This document shows, one piece after another, positions 35,673 to 44,937 of a stretch of DNA of 64,000 nucleotides. Made by a program: the position numbers and the translations under genes. Positions within the stretch are counted from its first letter, which is position 1. Each line of letters opens with the position of its first letter. The notes beneath the pieces were generated by a model, which searched no databases, had not been told where the DNA came from, and saw nothing but the letters and a program-made list of their open reading frames with translations. Origin of the DNA: CAZMNY01 sp964567745 (GTDB lineage Bacteria; Planctomycetota; Planctomycetia; Pirellulales; Pirellulaceae); contig CAZMNY010000013.1 in NCBI GenBank assembly GCA_964567745.1, positions 100,847 to 164,846 on the forward strand. Reading direction: 5' to 3'.

Positions 35673-37256
35673 ATGGCACGTACGCCCGAACACTGGGATG
35701 TCGAAGACACCTCCTTCTGGGAGTCGACTGGCAAAAGTATTGCCAATCGCAACCTGTGGGTGTCGATCCCGAACTTGCTGTGCGGGTTTGCGGTGTGGCT
35801 GTACTGGGGCATGATCGCCAAGATCATTCAACGAGTGCATTTCGCCAATCCGGAGCTGTACAACTTCACATTCCTCAACGACGGCCAGCCGCTTGACGAC
35901 AACAGCTACAAGACGCTGATGTACACGCTGCCTGCTGTGGCTGGACTGGCTGGAGCAACGTTACGCATTCCCAATGCGTTCATGATCGCGATCTGCGGTG
36001 GGCGAAACGTCAAGTTCATGACCACGGTGCTGCTGCTTCTGCCTGCGATCGGCACTGGTTGGGCCCTCAGTCGCCCCGACACGATGTTTTGCATCTACAT
36101 CACATTCGCTGCGCTGTCGGGTGTGGGCGGCGGAGCGTTCGCGTCGTCGATGTCCAACATCTCTTTCTTCTTCCCTAAGAAAGTGCAAGGACTGGCTCTT
36201 GGTCTGAACGCTGGCCTGGGCAACCTGGGTGTCAGCGTGATGCAGTTTCTCATTCCGTGGGTCATCACGTTCGGCATGTTCGGGGCACTTGGTGGAGAGC
36301 CGCAGCAGCTCGGCACCGATGGTCAGTTGTGGGTTCAAAATGCGGCGTTCGTCTGGGTGCCGATCCTGGCGTTCCTCGCCGTGTTGGCGTGGTTGTTGAT
36401 GAACAACTTGCCGCAACACGATTGCGGTCCGACGCCGATCGCGATCGGGAAATACTTGTGGCTGCAAACAATCGGCTTCTTCGGCGCGGGAGTTGGCGTT
36501 GTGTTGTTGGTCTTTGCTCGCGTGCCAATTCCGGAGCTGATCCGCATCTTCCTAGTCGCTGCCGCCGCCGTTGTTGCGACGCTTCTATTGATGAAGTTCG
36601 CAACTCCCAAGACGATTCAAGAGCCGCTGAACAAACAATTCGCCATCTTCAGCAACAAGCACAATTGGGTGATGACGTGGCTGTACACGATGACCTTCGG
36701 GTCATTCATCGGGTATGCCGCGGCGTTTCCCAAACTGCTGGACGACATCTTTGTCACTAAGGACAACGGTCTTGTGACGGCCAATTACATCTGGATCGGA
36801 GTCGCCGTTGGTGCGTTAGTGCGGCCGGTCGGCGGCTGGCTGTCGGACAAATTCGGCGGGGCGCGCGTCACTCAATGGGACACGTGGATCATGGTGGCCT
36901 CGACGATCACGGCAGGCTACATCGTGTCGCTGGCAGGCCAAAGTGAGAAACCGGAGAGGTACTTCATTCCGTTTTTGCTGACGTTCATCGTGCTGTTCGC
37001 GACAACGGGAATCGGCAACGGATCAACGTTCCGCATGATCCCCTTTATCTTCTCCAAAGAGCAAGCTGGTCCCGTTCTCGCGTGGACGTCCGCGATCGCT
37101 GCATACGGCGCATTTCTGATTCCCAAGATCTTCGCTACCCAAATCAAGGCAGGAACGCCTGAATATGCCCTGTACGGTTTCGCTGTTTATTACGCAAGCT
37201 GCCTGGGCGTGAACTGGTGGTTCTATGCCAGAAAGAATGCGGAGATCAAGTGTTGA
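35673..37256 (+). CDS. Second NarK-type nitrate/nitrite transporter
   Basis: 527 residues with 12 predicted helices. It carries a NarK2-like signature SGVGGGAFASSMSNISFFFPKK and a later LGLNAGLGNLGVSVMQF (nitrate signature motif). The second half holds FATTGIGNGSTFRMIPFIF, which is typical for NarK proteins that exchange nitrate for nitrite. It differs clearly from the first transporter and has no soluble insertion, so the pair probably covers two transport modes. It is separated from the first by a palindromic repeat and has no promoter I can recognise. Confidence 0.9.
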   Translation: MARTPEHWDVEDTSFWESTGKSIANRNLWVSIPNLLCGFAVWLYWGMIAKIIQRVHFANPELYNFTFLNDGQPLDDNSYKTLMYTLPAVAGLAGATLRIPNAFMIAICGGRNVKFMTTVLLLLPAIGTGWALSRPDTMFCIYITFAALSGVGGGAFASSMSNISFFFPKKVQGLALGLNAGLGNLGVSVMQFLIPWVITFGMFGALGGEPQQLGTDGQLWVQNAAFVWVPILAFLAVLAWLLMNNLPQHDCGPTPIAIGKYLWLQTIGFFGAGVGVVLLVFARVPIPELIRIFLVAAAAVVATLLLMKFATPKTIQEPLNKQFAIFSNKHNWVMTWLYTMTFGSFIGYAAAFPKLLDDIFVTKDNGLVTANYIWIGVAVGALVRPVGGWLSDKFGGARVTQWDTWIMVASTITAGYIVSLAGQSEKPERYFIPFLLTFIVLFATTGIGNGSTFRMIPFIFSKEQAGPVLAWTSAIAAYGAFLIPKIFATQIKAGTPEYALYGFAVYYASCLGVNWWFYARKNAEIKC

Positions 37257-37269
37257 GAGAGGACTGGCC

Positions 37270-37336
37270 GTAGCCGAACTCGCCAAGAGTTCGGATGTAT
37301 TGCAACTCGAACCGAAGTCTTGGCGACTTCGACTAC
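37270..37336. repeat. Inverted repeat GTAGCCGAACTCGCCAAGAGTTCGG
   Basis: Arms 37270-37294 and 37312-37336 are almost perfect complements; each arm itself is a short palindrome. The same element occurs inside the actE coding sequence at 43288-43354. Confidence 0.7.
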
Positions 37337-37347
37337 AAGATTGAACC

Positions 37348-38001
37348 ATGCAACAACGTGTCATCACCGTCGTCTTGCTAATAGGTCTGTGCTTCGGCCT
37401 GATCACCTTGGGCTCCGGCATGGCCTCGTGGCGGTTGCCGGATAACGAGCAAGGCTATGCGCCGGAGCAACCGATCGACTACTCGCATCGGCTGCACGCG
37501 GGCGAGCTTGCCATTGACTGCATGTTCTGCCATTCGGCCGCCGACAAGAGCCGTCACGCCGGAATCCCATCGAGCGATGTCTGCATGAAGTGCCACAAGG
37601 TCGTCACCAGTTCGTTCGACGTGCTCCAAGACGAAATGGACAAGGCGGACAAGGAGAAACGCAAGACAAAGCAGATCGTCTCGGCTGAACTCCGCAAGCT
37701 GTACGACACGCTCGCCTTGGACGAGACGTTACAGCCCAAGGAAGGAGCCACGCCTGAATCGATTCCGTGGGTTCGGGTCCACAACCTGCCCGACCATGTG
37801 CACTTCGATCACCGCGCCCATGTCGCGGTGGGTGTGACTTGTCAGAAGTGCCACGGTCCGGTCGAGTCGATGCAACGGATGGAACAGTTCGAGAGCTTGA
37901 CGATGGGCTGGTGTGTGAACTGCCACCAAGAAAGTACAAAAACTGGAATCAACGGCAAAGCAGTCGATGCAAAGACCAACTGTGCTGTCTGTCACTATTA
38001 G
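37348..38001 (+). CDS. actA: Alternative complex III subunit ActA (pentaheme cytochrome c)
   Basis: 217 residues. An N-terminal membrane anchor (about residues 5-25) is followed by five CXXCH motifs: CMFCH, CMKCH, CQKCH, CVNCH and CAVCH. The spacing and the NLPDHVHFDHRAHV stretch with extra His ligands match ActA of alternative complex III. It collects electrons from the ActB/ActC quinol-oxidising module and passes them towards ActE or a soluble cytochrome. The stop is followed immediately by the actB start, so the operon is tightly packed. Confidence 0.92.
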   Translation: MQQRVITVVLLIGLCFGLITLGSGMASWRLPDNEQGYAPEQPIDYSHRLHAGELAIDCMFCHSAADKSRHAGIPSSDVCMKCHKVVTSSFDVLQDEMDKADKEKRKTKQIVSAELRKLYDTLALDETLQPKEGATPESIPWVRVHNLPDHVHFDHRAHVAVGVTCQKCHGPVESMQRMEQFESLTMGWCVNCHQESTKTGINGKAVDAKTNCAVCHY

Positions 38002-41000
38002 ATGAACACAATGAACGACCCCGCCAAAAAGACGTACTGGAAGAGCTTGGTAGAGCGAGACGGATGCCTCAAGGCCAACGAAGCGGACCCACACCGAGCC
38101 GGTCCCGCTCCGTTTAGCCGTCGGCAGTTCCTTGAAGCGGCTGGCTTCACGCTCTCGCTGGCAACGCTCAGCGGCTGCGGTCGGGCTCCGGAAGTCACCG
38201 CCTTGCCGTTCGTTGATCAACCGGAAGGCATGGTCCCTGGGCGGTCGCAGATTTACGCCTCGACGTGCGCCGGTTGTCCCGCAGCGTGTGGGTTGCTGGT
38301 CGGTGTGCGAGATGGGCGGCCGCTCAAGATGGAAGGGATGCCTGAACATCCGCTTTCGCGAAGCGGTCTTTGCGCGATTGGCCAAGCGTTGCCGCTAGGT
38401 TTGTACGATAGCCATCGACTGACACAACCGCTCGCGAATGGCAAGGCAGCAAGCTGGGAAAACGTCGACGCGGAGATCGCGAAACAGTTGCTTGAAATCA
38501 ATCAAAGCGGCGGCGCGATTCGCTTTGTGACCGCGACCGTGACCAGCCCCACGCTCAAAGCAACGATCGACGCATTTCTCGCCAACTTCGAGGATGCCAA
38601 GCACATCACGTTTGACGCCGTCAGTAGTTCCGCGATTCTCGATGCACATGACAGGACGCACGGCGCTCGCGTGCTCCCTCATTACAAACTTGATCAAGCG
38701 GATGTAATCGTAGCTTTTGGCGCGGACTTCCTCGGTACTTGGATATCTCCCGTTGAGTTCACTGCCGCTTGGCAGACTCGTCGAGCGCCAACCGAAGATC
38801 ATCCTGAGATGTCCTACCATGTGCAGTTCGAAGGACGCATGTCGCTGACTGGTGCCAATGCCGACCGACGGTTTCGATCATCGCCATCCGATTTCGGTGT
38901 TGTGCTGAGTCACCTGGCGACAAGACTGAGCGCGCTTGCGGGAAGAGAGCCGCCGGCCGGCAGCCTCGGCGAATCACCGTTTGCGGAGCACGACCTCGAT
39001 GAGTTGGCGGACCGTCTCTGGCACGCGCGCGGTGCCAGCGTTGTGCTATGCGATTCGCAAGACGTATCGGTCCAAGTGTTGGTGAACTTCATCAACCACT
39101 TGATGGGCAACTACAACGAGACCATCGATATCCAGCGACCTAGCCGACAGCGTCAAGGCAACGATGGAGAGGTACTGGAGTTGGTGGAAGAGTTGAAGGC
39201 GGGCAAGGTTGCGGCGCTGTTCGTCGCGAGAACTGACCTGACACACAACCTGCCCGATCGCGATCAGCTCGCTGACAGTATTAGCAAGGCACAACTTGTC
39301 GTCAGTTTTGCGGAACGCGAGGACGACTTTGCTTCGCTCGCTCAATTCGTCTGTCCCGATCACCATCCGCTCGAATCCTGGATGGACGCCGAACCGATCG
39401 CCGGACTCGTGAGCCTGTCGCAACCAACGATACGACCGCTCGGTGGGACCCGCTCGATCCTGGAGAGCCTGGCCCGCTGGTCGGGAAAGACTGATTCGGC
39501 TTACGAGATTCTGAGAGCAAACTGGCGAGAAAACGTGTTGCCGCGCGTCGAGTCTCAACCTTTCCGGGGATTTTGGGATAAGGCGGTCCACGACGGGTTC
39601 ATTAGCGCAAACACAACTCCACCAGCTGTCAGCGAGTTCCAAACCGAAGCCGTTGCATTGGTCTCCACTGAGTCAGGTGAAGGCGAATATGCGCTTTGTC
39701 TCTATTCAAAGGTTGGCCTGACCGATAGTCGGCATGCTCACAACCCTTGGCTGCAGGAGCTTCCTGATCCAACGACAAAGATCACCTGGGACAACTACGT
39801 CTGCGTCTCGCCCGCGACCGCGGAAGAACTGACTCTCTCCGACGGTGATCTCGTCCGCGTCGAGACGACCGAAGGCAACACGGGCGTCGAGTTACCAGTA
39901 CTTGTTCAGCCTGGCCAACACGACGGCGTCATCGCGATTGCCTTGGGTTATGGCGTCCGTGGAACGGACCGCTTCGCAGACATCGGGCCGCAATGGCTTG
40001 AAGGAAGGCCCACCGTCGCACCTGGCGAATTCGTGGGAAAGAACGCAGCGGGCTTTATCGAGACTCGTTCCGGCACTCTTCGTTACGTGGTGGGCGGCGT
40101 GCGTCTGACGAAGACAGGCGGTCGTCGCTCACTTGCCTCGACACAGACGCATCACTCGCTAGAAGTTCCGCCCAACGTTGCGCCCCACGGCGCGGAAGTG
40201 CGCGATATTGTTCAGGAAACGACACTCGCCAACTTCGCCAAGGACTCTCACGCTGGGGCTCCACACGCTCACCATCATGGCGACACACAACTGTGGGCGG
40301 AGGACCATCCAAAGAGCGGCCATGCTTGGGGGATGGTCATCGACTTGAATAAATGCACCGGTTGCTCGGCTTGTCTGATTGCCTGCCAATCCGAGAACAA
40401 CGTGCCAGTCGTCGGCAAGGATGAAGTGCGCCGTCAACGCGAGATGCACTGGATTCGCATCGACCGTTACTACTCCGGCGATGATGACGATCTCAGCGTC
40501 GCTCACCAACCGATGATGTGCCATCACTGCGATAACGCGCCGTGCGAAACTGTATGCCCTGTCCTGGCAACGGTTCACGGCGACGAAGGACTTAACGAGC
40601 AAGCGTACAACCGCTGCGTCGGCACGCGTTACTGCGCCAACAACTGTCCTTACAAGGTTCGCCGGTTCAATTGGTTCAAGTACGAACATGACGATCCGCT
40701 GCAGAACCTGGTACTCAATCCGGACGTCACGGTGCGAACTCGCGGCGTGATGGAAAAGTGCTCAATGTGTGTCCAACGCATCGAAGAGGGAAAGATCGCG
40801 GCCCGACAACGAGGCGAACCAGTGGTCGATGGCGACATTCAAACCGCTTGCCAACAGTCTTGCCCAGCTCAAGCCATTGTCTTTGGCGACATGAATGATG
40901 AGCAGAGCGAAGTCCGCGCAGCCCTCGAGAAACCGCGAAACTACCACGTGCTTGAAGAATTCAATTTCCGGCCATCGGTAGGTTACCAGCGAGTGGTGAA

Positions 41001-41043
41001 GAACCGAAATGACGATCATGCGGAGGGCGAACATCATGGCTGA
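38002..41043 (+). CDS. actB: Alternative complex III subunit ActB (molybdopterin-oxidoreductase-like and iron-sulfur fusion)
   Basis: 1013 residues. A Tat signal is present: SRRQFLEAAGFTLSLATLSGC. The first two thirds (about 70-740) resemble molybdopterin oxidoreductases, with four cysteines placed as for an N-terminal cluster (C-X2-C-X3-C near 89-96 and a fourth near 122). The C-terminal part (about 770-985) is a four-cluster ferredoxin domain: KCTGCSACLIACQ, MCHHCDNAPCETVCP, RCVGTRYCANNCPY and EKCSMCVQRIEEG...CQQSCP. ActB is the large periplasmic subunit of the quinol:electron acceptor oxidoreductase. It abuts actA and overlaps actC by 8 bp. Confidence 0.93.
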   Translation: MNTMNDPAKKTYWKSLVERDGCLKANEADPHRAGPAPFSRRQFLEAAGFTLSLATLSGCGRAPEVTALPFVDQPEGMVPGRSQIYASTCAGCPAACGLLVGVRDGRPLKMEGMPEHPLSRSGLCAIGQALPLGLYDSHRLTQPLANGKAASWENVDAEIAKQLLEINQSGGAIRFVTATVTSPTLKATIDAFLANFEDAKHITFDAVSSSAILDAHDRTHGARVLPHYKLDQADVIVAFGADFLGTWISPVEFTAAWQTRRAPTEDHPEMSYHVQFEGRMSLTGANADRRFRSSPSDFGVVLSHLATRLSALAGREPPAGSLGESPFAEHDLDELADRLWHARGASVVLCDSQDVSVQVLVNFINHLMGNYNETIDIQRPSRQRQGNDGEVLELVEELKAGKVAALFVARTDLTHNLPDRDQLADSISKAQLVVSFAEREDDFASLAQFVCPDHHPLESWMDAEPIAGLVSLSQPTIRPLGGTRSILESLARWSGKTDSAYEILRANWRENVLPRVESQPFRGFWDKAVHDGFISANTTPPAVSEFQTEAVALVSTESGEGEYALCLYSKVGLTDSRHAHNPWLQELPDPTTKITWDNYVCVSPATAEELTLSDGDLVRVETTEGNTGVELPVLVQPGQHDGVIAIALGYGVRGTDRFADIGPQWLEGRPTVAPGEFVGKNAAGFIETRSGTLRYVVGGVRLTKTGGRRSLASTQTHHSLEVPPNVAPHGAEVRDIVQETTLANFAKDSHAGAPHAHHHGDTQLWAEDHPKSGHAWGMVIDLNKCTGCSACLIACQSENNVPVVGKDEVRRQREMHWIRIDRYYSGDDDDLSVAHQPMMCHHCDNAPCETVCPVLATVHGDEGLNEQAYNRCVGTRYCANNCPYKVRRFNWFKYEHDDPLQNLVLNPDVTVRTRGVMEKCSMCVQRIEEGKIAARQRGEPVVDGDIQTACQQSCPAQAIVFGDMNDEQSEVRAALEKPRNYHVLEEFNFRPSVGYQRVVKNRNDDHAEGEHHG

Positions 41044-42427
41044 TGCAACTGCGTCGCTACGTCCGCCGCTCGTCACGGGTGACAAAACGATCAGTGATGT
41101 CACCAACGACATTTGTGCGCCGATGGACCGACGGCCGACCGGCCTCTGGTGGACTGCGTTCGCTCTGTCCTTCACCGCACTCGTTGTCGGCGTGGCAGCC
41201 GTTTGGTATCAGATCGCCACCGGCATCGGAACATGGGGGCTGAACAAGACCGTGGGCTGGGCGTTTGATATCACCAACTTTGTGTTTTGGGTTGGGATCG
41301 GGCACGCGGGAACGTTGATCTCCGCCGTGCTGTTCTTGTTCCGCCAGAAGTGGCGCACCGCGGTCAATCGATCTGCCGAGGCGATGACGCTGTTCGCCGT
41401 CATGTGTGCCGGAATCTTCCCGCTGATCCACATGGGGCGGCCGTGGTTGGCCTTCTGGATGGTGCCTTATCCCAATACACGCGGCCCGTTGTGGGTGAAC
41501 TTCAAGTCGCCGCTGCTTTGGGATGTCTTTGCCATCTCGACGTACTTGGCGATTTCCGCCGTCTTCTGGTACGTCGGACTGCTGCCGGACTTGGCGACAA
41601 TCCGCGATCGTAGTGAACCGGGATGGCGGAAGCGCATCACATCGATTCTGTGTCTCGGTTGGAACGGTTCGGCGCGCACGTGGCTTCGCTACGAGACTGT
41701 CTACCTGCTGCTCGCTGGTTTGGCGACGCCGCTCGTCTTCTCCGTGCACACGATCGTGAGTATGGACTTCGCGACCGCCGTGATTCCAGGCTGGCACACG
41801 ACGATCTTCCCACCTTACTTTGTCGCAGGAGCCATCTTCAGCGGGCTGGCAATGGTACTGACCTTGATGATCATCGCCCGAAAGGTGATGCAGTTAGAAG
41901 ACTACATCACGATGACGCACATCGACCGGATGTGCAAACTGATGATGTCGATGGGATGTATCGTGGGCTTGGCGTATGGCACCGAGTTCTTCACGGCTTT
42001 CTACAGTGGCAACGGCTATGAACAGTTCGTATTCAAAAACCGAGCATTGGGGCCGTTCGCTTGGGCTTATTGGACGATGGTCTCGTGCAACGTCCTGATT
42101 CCGCAGTTACTCTGGTCGCGGAAGCTTCGCTCGACGCTGCCGGTCGTGTTCGTCATTGTGATCTTGGTCAATGTCGGCATGTGGTTCGAGCGGTTCGTGA
42201 TCATCGTCACTAGCTTGCACCGGGACTTCCTGCCATCGAGTTGGGCGAGTTACGTGCCAACTTGGATCGAGATCGCGACGTTCGTCGGCAGCTTTGGATT
42301 GTTTTTCACTTGCTTCCTCATCTTCTGTCGGATCGCTCCGGTGATTGCTATCGCAGAGGTCAAAAGCGCGGCCCACTTAAAGAAGCGTCCGTCCGCGGAA
42401 TCCAGCAACAAGGAGAAAGCAGCATGA
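41036..42427 (+). CDS. actC: Alternative complex III subunit ActC (NrfD-like membrane subunit)
   Basis: 463 residues from the ATG at 41036, chosen because GGAGG lies 9 bp upstream; an in-frame ATG at 41009 lies deeper in actB. Ten membrane helices are expected and many are visible. Examples are the WGLNKTVGWAFDITNFVFWVGIGHAGTLI region, a typical NrfD/PsrC quinol-site signature, and HMGRPWLAFWM. It anchors the complex and is the likely quinol-oxidising subunit. The stop overlaps the actD start as ATGA. Confidence 0.92.
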   Translation: MADATASLRPPLVTGDKTISDVTNDICAPMDRRPTGLWWTAFALSFTALVVGVAAVWYQIATGIGTWGLNKTVGWAFDITNFVFWVGIGHAGTLISAVLFLFRQKWRTAVNRSAEAMTLFAVMCAGIFPLIHMGRPWLAFWMVPYPNTRGPLWVNFKSPLLWDVFAISTYLAISAVFWYVGLLPDLATIRDRSEPGWRKRITSILCLGWNGSARTWLRYETVYLLLAGLATPLVFSVHTIVSMDFATAVIPGWHTTIFPPYFVAGAIFSGLAMVLTLMIIARKVMQLEDYITMTHIDRMCKLMMSMGCIVGLAYGTEFFTAFYSGNGYEQFVFKNRALGPFAWAYWTMVSCNVLIPQLLWSRKLRSTLPVVFVIVILVNVGMWFERFVIIVTSLHRDFLPSSWASYVPTWIEIATFVGSFGLFFTCFLIFCRIAPVIAIAEVKSAAHLKKRPSAESSNKEKAA

Positions 42428-42963
42428 GCGACCGCGTTTTGCTTGCGACCTTCGGACACGAGGACGATTTGCTTGCGGCGACGGATGCCGTGCGACATGG
42501 TGGATTCAAGATCGTCGATGCTTTCACGCCGTACGCGGTTCACGGACTTGAGCGAGCGATGGGGCTGCGTCCGTCGCGTTTGACCTGGGTTTGTTTTGTA
42601 TGCGGCATGATTGGAGTGCTGGGGATGCTCTGGTTTGAACACTGGTCGGCATCGATCGATTGGAAGCTTGATGTTGGAGGAAAGCCGTGGAATTCGCTGC
42701 CCTCCGATGTCCCTGTCGCTTTTGAGGCGGCTGTGCTGTTGGCCGGCTTCGGGTCGGTATTCGCACTACTAGCGGTGAGCCGGCTCTTTCCAGGTAAGCA
42801 ACCACAGATCATCGATCCTCGCGTGACGGACGATCGATTCGTGCTGGTGATCGATGAAGGCGATGCCGCCTTCGACACCGCAGCCGTCCGAAAAATGCTG
42901 CAGGAGTTTCATGTCATCGCTATCGAGGAGAAGCTGACGTCGGCCGGAGGCGAGTTGCGATGA
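42424..42963 (+). CDS. actD: Alternative complex III subunit ActD (DUF3341)
   Basis: 179 residues from the ATG at 42424, which overlaps the actC stop. A DUF3341 start (VLLATFGHEDDLLAATDAVRHGGFKIVDAFTPYAVHGLERAMG) is followed by two membrane helices (about residues 58-78 and 98-118) and a C-terminal soluble piece with FVLVIDEGD. ActD is a structural membrane subunit of the complex. Its stop overlaps the actE ATG at 42960. Confidence 0.92.
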   Translation: MSDRVLLATFGHEDDLLAATDAVRHGGFKIVDAFTPYAVHGLERAMGLRPSRLTWVCFVCGMIGVLGMLWFEHWSASIDWKLDVGGKPWNSLPSDVPVAFEAAVLLAGFGSVFALLAVSRLFPGKQPQIIDPRVTDDRFVLVIDEGDAAFDTAAVRKMLQEFHVIAIEEKLTSAGGELR

Positions 42964-43715
42964 TGAATCGAATCAACACGGTCCTTGCTGTATTGCTCGT
43001 CGCGGTTGTTGTCATGAGCGCCGCCGTCGGTGTCGACTACTCCAAGCCGAACATCGAGATCCTTCCGGACATGAAGTACACGCCGGCATGGGAGGCCTTT
43101 GCTGCGAATCCAGTCTTGCCGAACGGTCGAACGATGCAGCCACCCGTGCCAGGCACGATCGCTCGCGGGCAGTCACCGTTGTACTACGCCGCGACGAAAG
43201 AAGATGCAGTTCGAGCGGGCGAGGAACTTGAGAATCCCGTGAGCCAGAGCGCCATCGAAGCCGCTTTGGCCTCGGAGCAGTCTGATCGTAGCCGAAGTCG
43301 CCAAGACTTCGGGGACGCCAGCGAGCAGCCCGAACTCTTGGCGAGTCCGCCTGCGAATGCGGAAGCAGCCGCTCGCGAGCGATTCTCGGCGTCGATCGAA
43401 CGTGGTAGCAACGTCTATCGCACGTTCTGCATCTCGTGCCACGGCCCAAACGGTGCTGGTGATGGACCCGTCACACAACGTGGCTTCCCGCCTCCCCCGT
43501 CAATGCTGACGGGCAAGTCACCGCAAATGAAGGACGGCCAACTCTTCCACATCCTCACCTATGGGCAGGGAAGTATGGCGCCGTTCGCCGCTCAGCTCTC
43601 CCGCGATCTCCGCTGGGATGTAATCAACTACGTCCGGGACCTGCAGAGCAAAGCGGCACTGCCTACTGCTGCGCAACTAACAGACTCGGAGGCGGAGGAA
43701 AAGGTCCGCGAATAA
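42960..43715 (+). CDS. actE: Alternative complex III subunit ActE (monoheme cytochrome c) with repeat-encoded insertion
   Basis: 251 residues. A signal or anchor segment (about 5-24) is followed by PNIEILPDMKYTPAWEAFAANP, typical of ActE, and a cytochrome c domain with CISCH (about 156-160) and a methionine ligand in QGSMAPFA. Between about residues 109 and 131 the chain reads SRSRQDFGDASEQPELLASP. This stretch is not cytochrome-like and is encoded by the same palindrome found between narK2 and actA. The frame is kept. The insertion sits in the linker between the membrane-proximal part and the heme domain, so function is probably retained. Confidence 0.9.
   Translation: MMNRINTVLAVLLVAVVVMSAAVGVDYSKPNIEILPDMKYTPAWEAFAANPVLPNGRTMQPPVPGTIARGQSPLYYAATKEDAVRAGEELENPVSQSAIEAALASEQSDRSRSRQDFGDASEQPELLASPPANAEAAARERFSASIERGSNVYRTFCISCHGPNGAGDGPVTQRGFPPPPSMLTGKSPQMKDGQLFHILTYGQGSMAPFAAQLSRDLRWDVINYVRDLQSKAALPTAAQLTDSEAEEKVRE
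43288..43354. repeat. Palindromic repeat inserted inside actE
   Basis: GTAGCCGAAGTCGCCAAGAC with its mirror arm CCCGAACTCTTGGCGAGTCC matches the intergenic repeat at 37270-37336 in both arms. The spacing between arms is similar. The reading frame is not broken. Confidence 0.7.
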
Positions 43716-43718
43716 AAC

Positions 43719-44885
43719 ATGACGACTAATCCTGCTCTCCGGACCCGAAGTACTCGTCTGATGCAACTGGCGGTCAGCAGCGCATTCGTGCTGGCGGCTG
43801 GCATCGCACTCGCACCGCTGCGCATTTGGAGCAACCTACTTGTCGGAACCTTCTACCTCCTGACGATCGCTCTCGGCGGAGCGCTCTTCATTGCCCTGAC
43901 CTACGTCACAGGCGGCGGATGGCACGTTGCATTTCGACGCATCCCGGAGGCTATGGCGAAGCTGCTTCCCGTCGCCGGTGTCGCAATCCTCCTGGTGCTT
44001 GGAGTGCGCATGTCGCACTATGGCTGGCAACATGACTGGCATGGCGATGCGGGAACGTTCTGGTTCAAAGAGCTCTGGCTTACGCCTTCTTTCTGGGCAG
44101 TCCGCGCCGTGGTCTACGTTCTCGCTTGGAGTCTTCTCGCTGGGTGGCTGGTTGCGCGTTCCCGTAAGCAGGATCAAACGGGCGATGCTGCGATCACTAG
44201 CGGCAGCGTCCGTATCTCCGCATTGTTCCTCGTCGTCTACGCGGTGACGTTTTCGCTGGCGAGTGCCGACTGGATGATGGCGTTGGAGCCGATGTGGTTC
44301 AGCACGATGTGGGGTGTCTACAATTTCTCCGGCATGATCCAAGCTGCCTTGGCGGTCGTGATCATCCTGGGATTATTGCTGCGTTCACACGGCGGCCCGC
44401 TACAGGGCGTCTTCAACGACGAGCACTTGCATGATCTTGGAAAGTTGCTGCTCGGCTTCAGTTGCTTCTGGATGTACATCTGGTTTAGCCAGTACATGCT
44501 GATCTGGTACTCAAACATCCCCGAAGAGACGTCGTACTTCATCACTCGCACTCACGGCCCTTGGGGCCCAATCGTCGTCGTATCCATTCTCTTGAACTGG
44601 GTCGTCCCGTTCTTCGTTTTGCTTCCCAAGCCCGCCAAGCGAAGCGGTGGCGTGATGATGAAAGTCGCCGTCGTTGTACTGATCGGCCGCTGGGTCGATC
44701 TCTATCTCATGGTCTTTCCTTCCACGCTCGGCACCGTTCCGGTCTTCGGCGTGTGGGAGGCTGCAGCGATCTGTTGTTTGGTTGGAACTGGCGGGTTTTT
44801 GCTCTTCCGTTCCTTTGCAGCCGCAGCTCCAATACCTCGCCAAGATCCATTCCTCTCGGAGAGTCTTGACTACCATGCGGGTTGA
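43719..44885 (+). CDS. actF: Alternative complex III subunit ActF (NrfD-like membrane subunit)
   Basis: 388 residues with about ten membrane helices. It resembles ActC and NrfD-type subunits but is shorter, and it carries the ActF-like stretches FSLASADWMMALEPMWFST, GVYNFSGMIQAALA and WYSNIPEET. It starts 3 bp after the actE stop. It completes the six-gene set actABCDEF. No heme-copper oxidase gene follows, unlike many act operons; mobB comes next after 52 bp. Confidence 0.93.
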   Translation: MTTNPALRTRSTRLMQLAVSSAFVLAAGIALAPLRIWSNLLVGTFYLLTIALGGALFIALTYVTGGGWHVAFRRIPEAMAKLLPVAGVAILLVLGVRMSHYGWQHDWHGDAGTFWFKELWLTPSFWAVRAVVYVLAWSLLAGWLVARSRKQDQTGDAAITSGSVRISALFLVVYAVTFSLASADWMMALEPMWFSTMWGVYNFSGMIQAALAVVIILGLLLRSHGGPLQGVFNDEHLHDLGKLLLGFSCFWMYIWFSQYMLIWYSNIPEETSYFITRTHGPWGPIVVVSILLNWVVPFFVLLPKPAKRSGGVMMKVAVVVLIGRWVDLYLMVFPSTLGTVPVFGVWEAAAICCLVGTGGFLLFRSFAAAAPIPRQDPFLSESLDYHAG

Positions 44886-44937
44886 AGCACTTCGCTCGCG
44901 GCGGCAATCGAGCACTCATTGAAGCGTCGTAAGTGCC

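Noticed and set aside
44900..44915. GG-N10-GC match upstream of mobB
   Set aside because: The -24 and -12 boxes are poor (GGCGG and GAGC), no activator motif is near, and the gene probably follows act in the same transcript.
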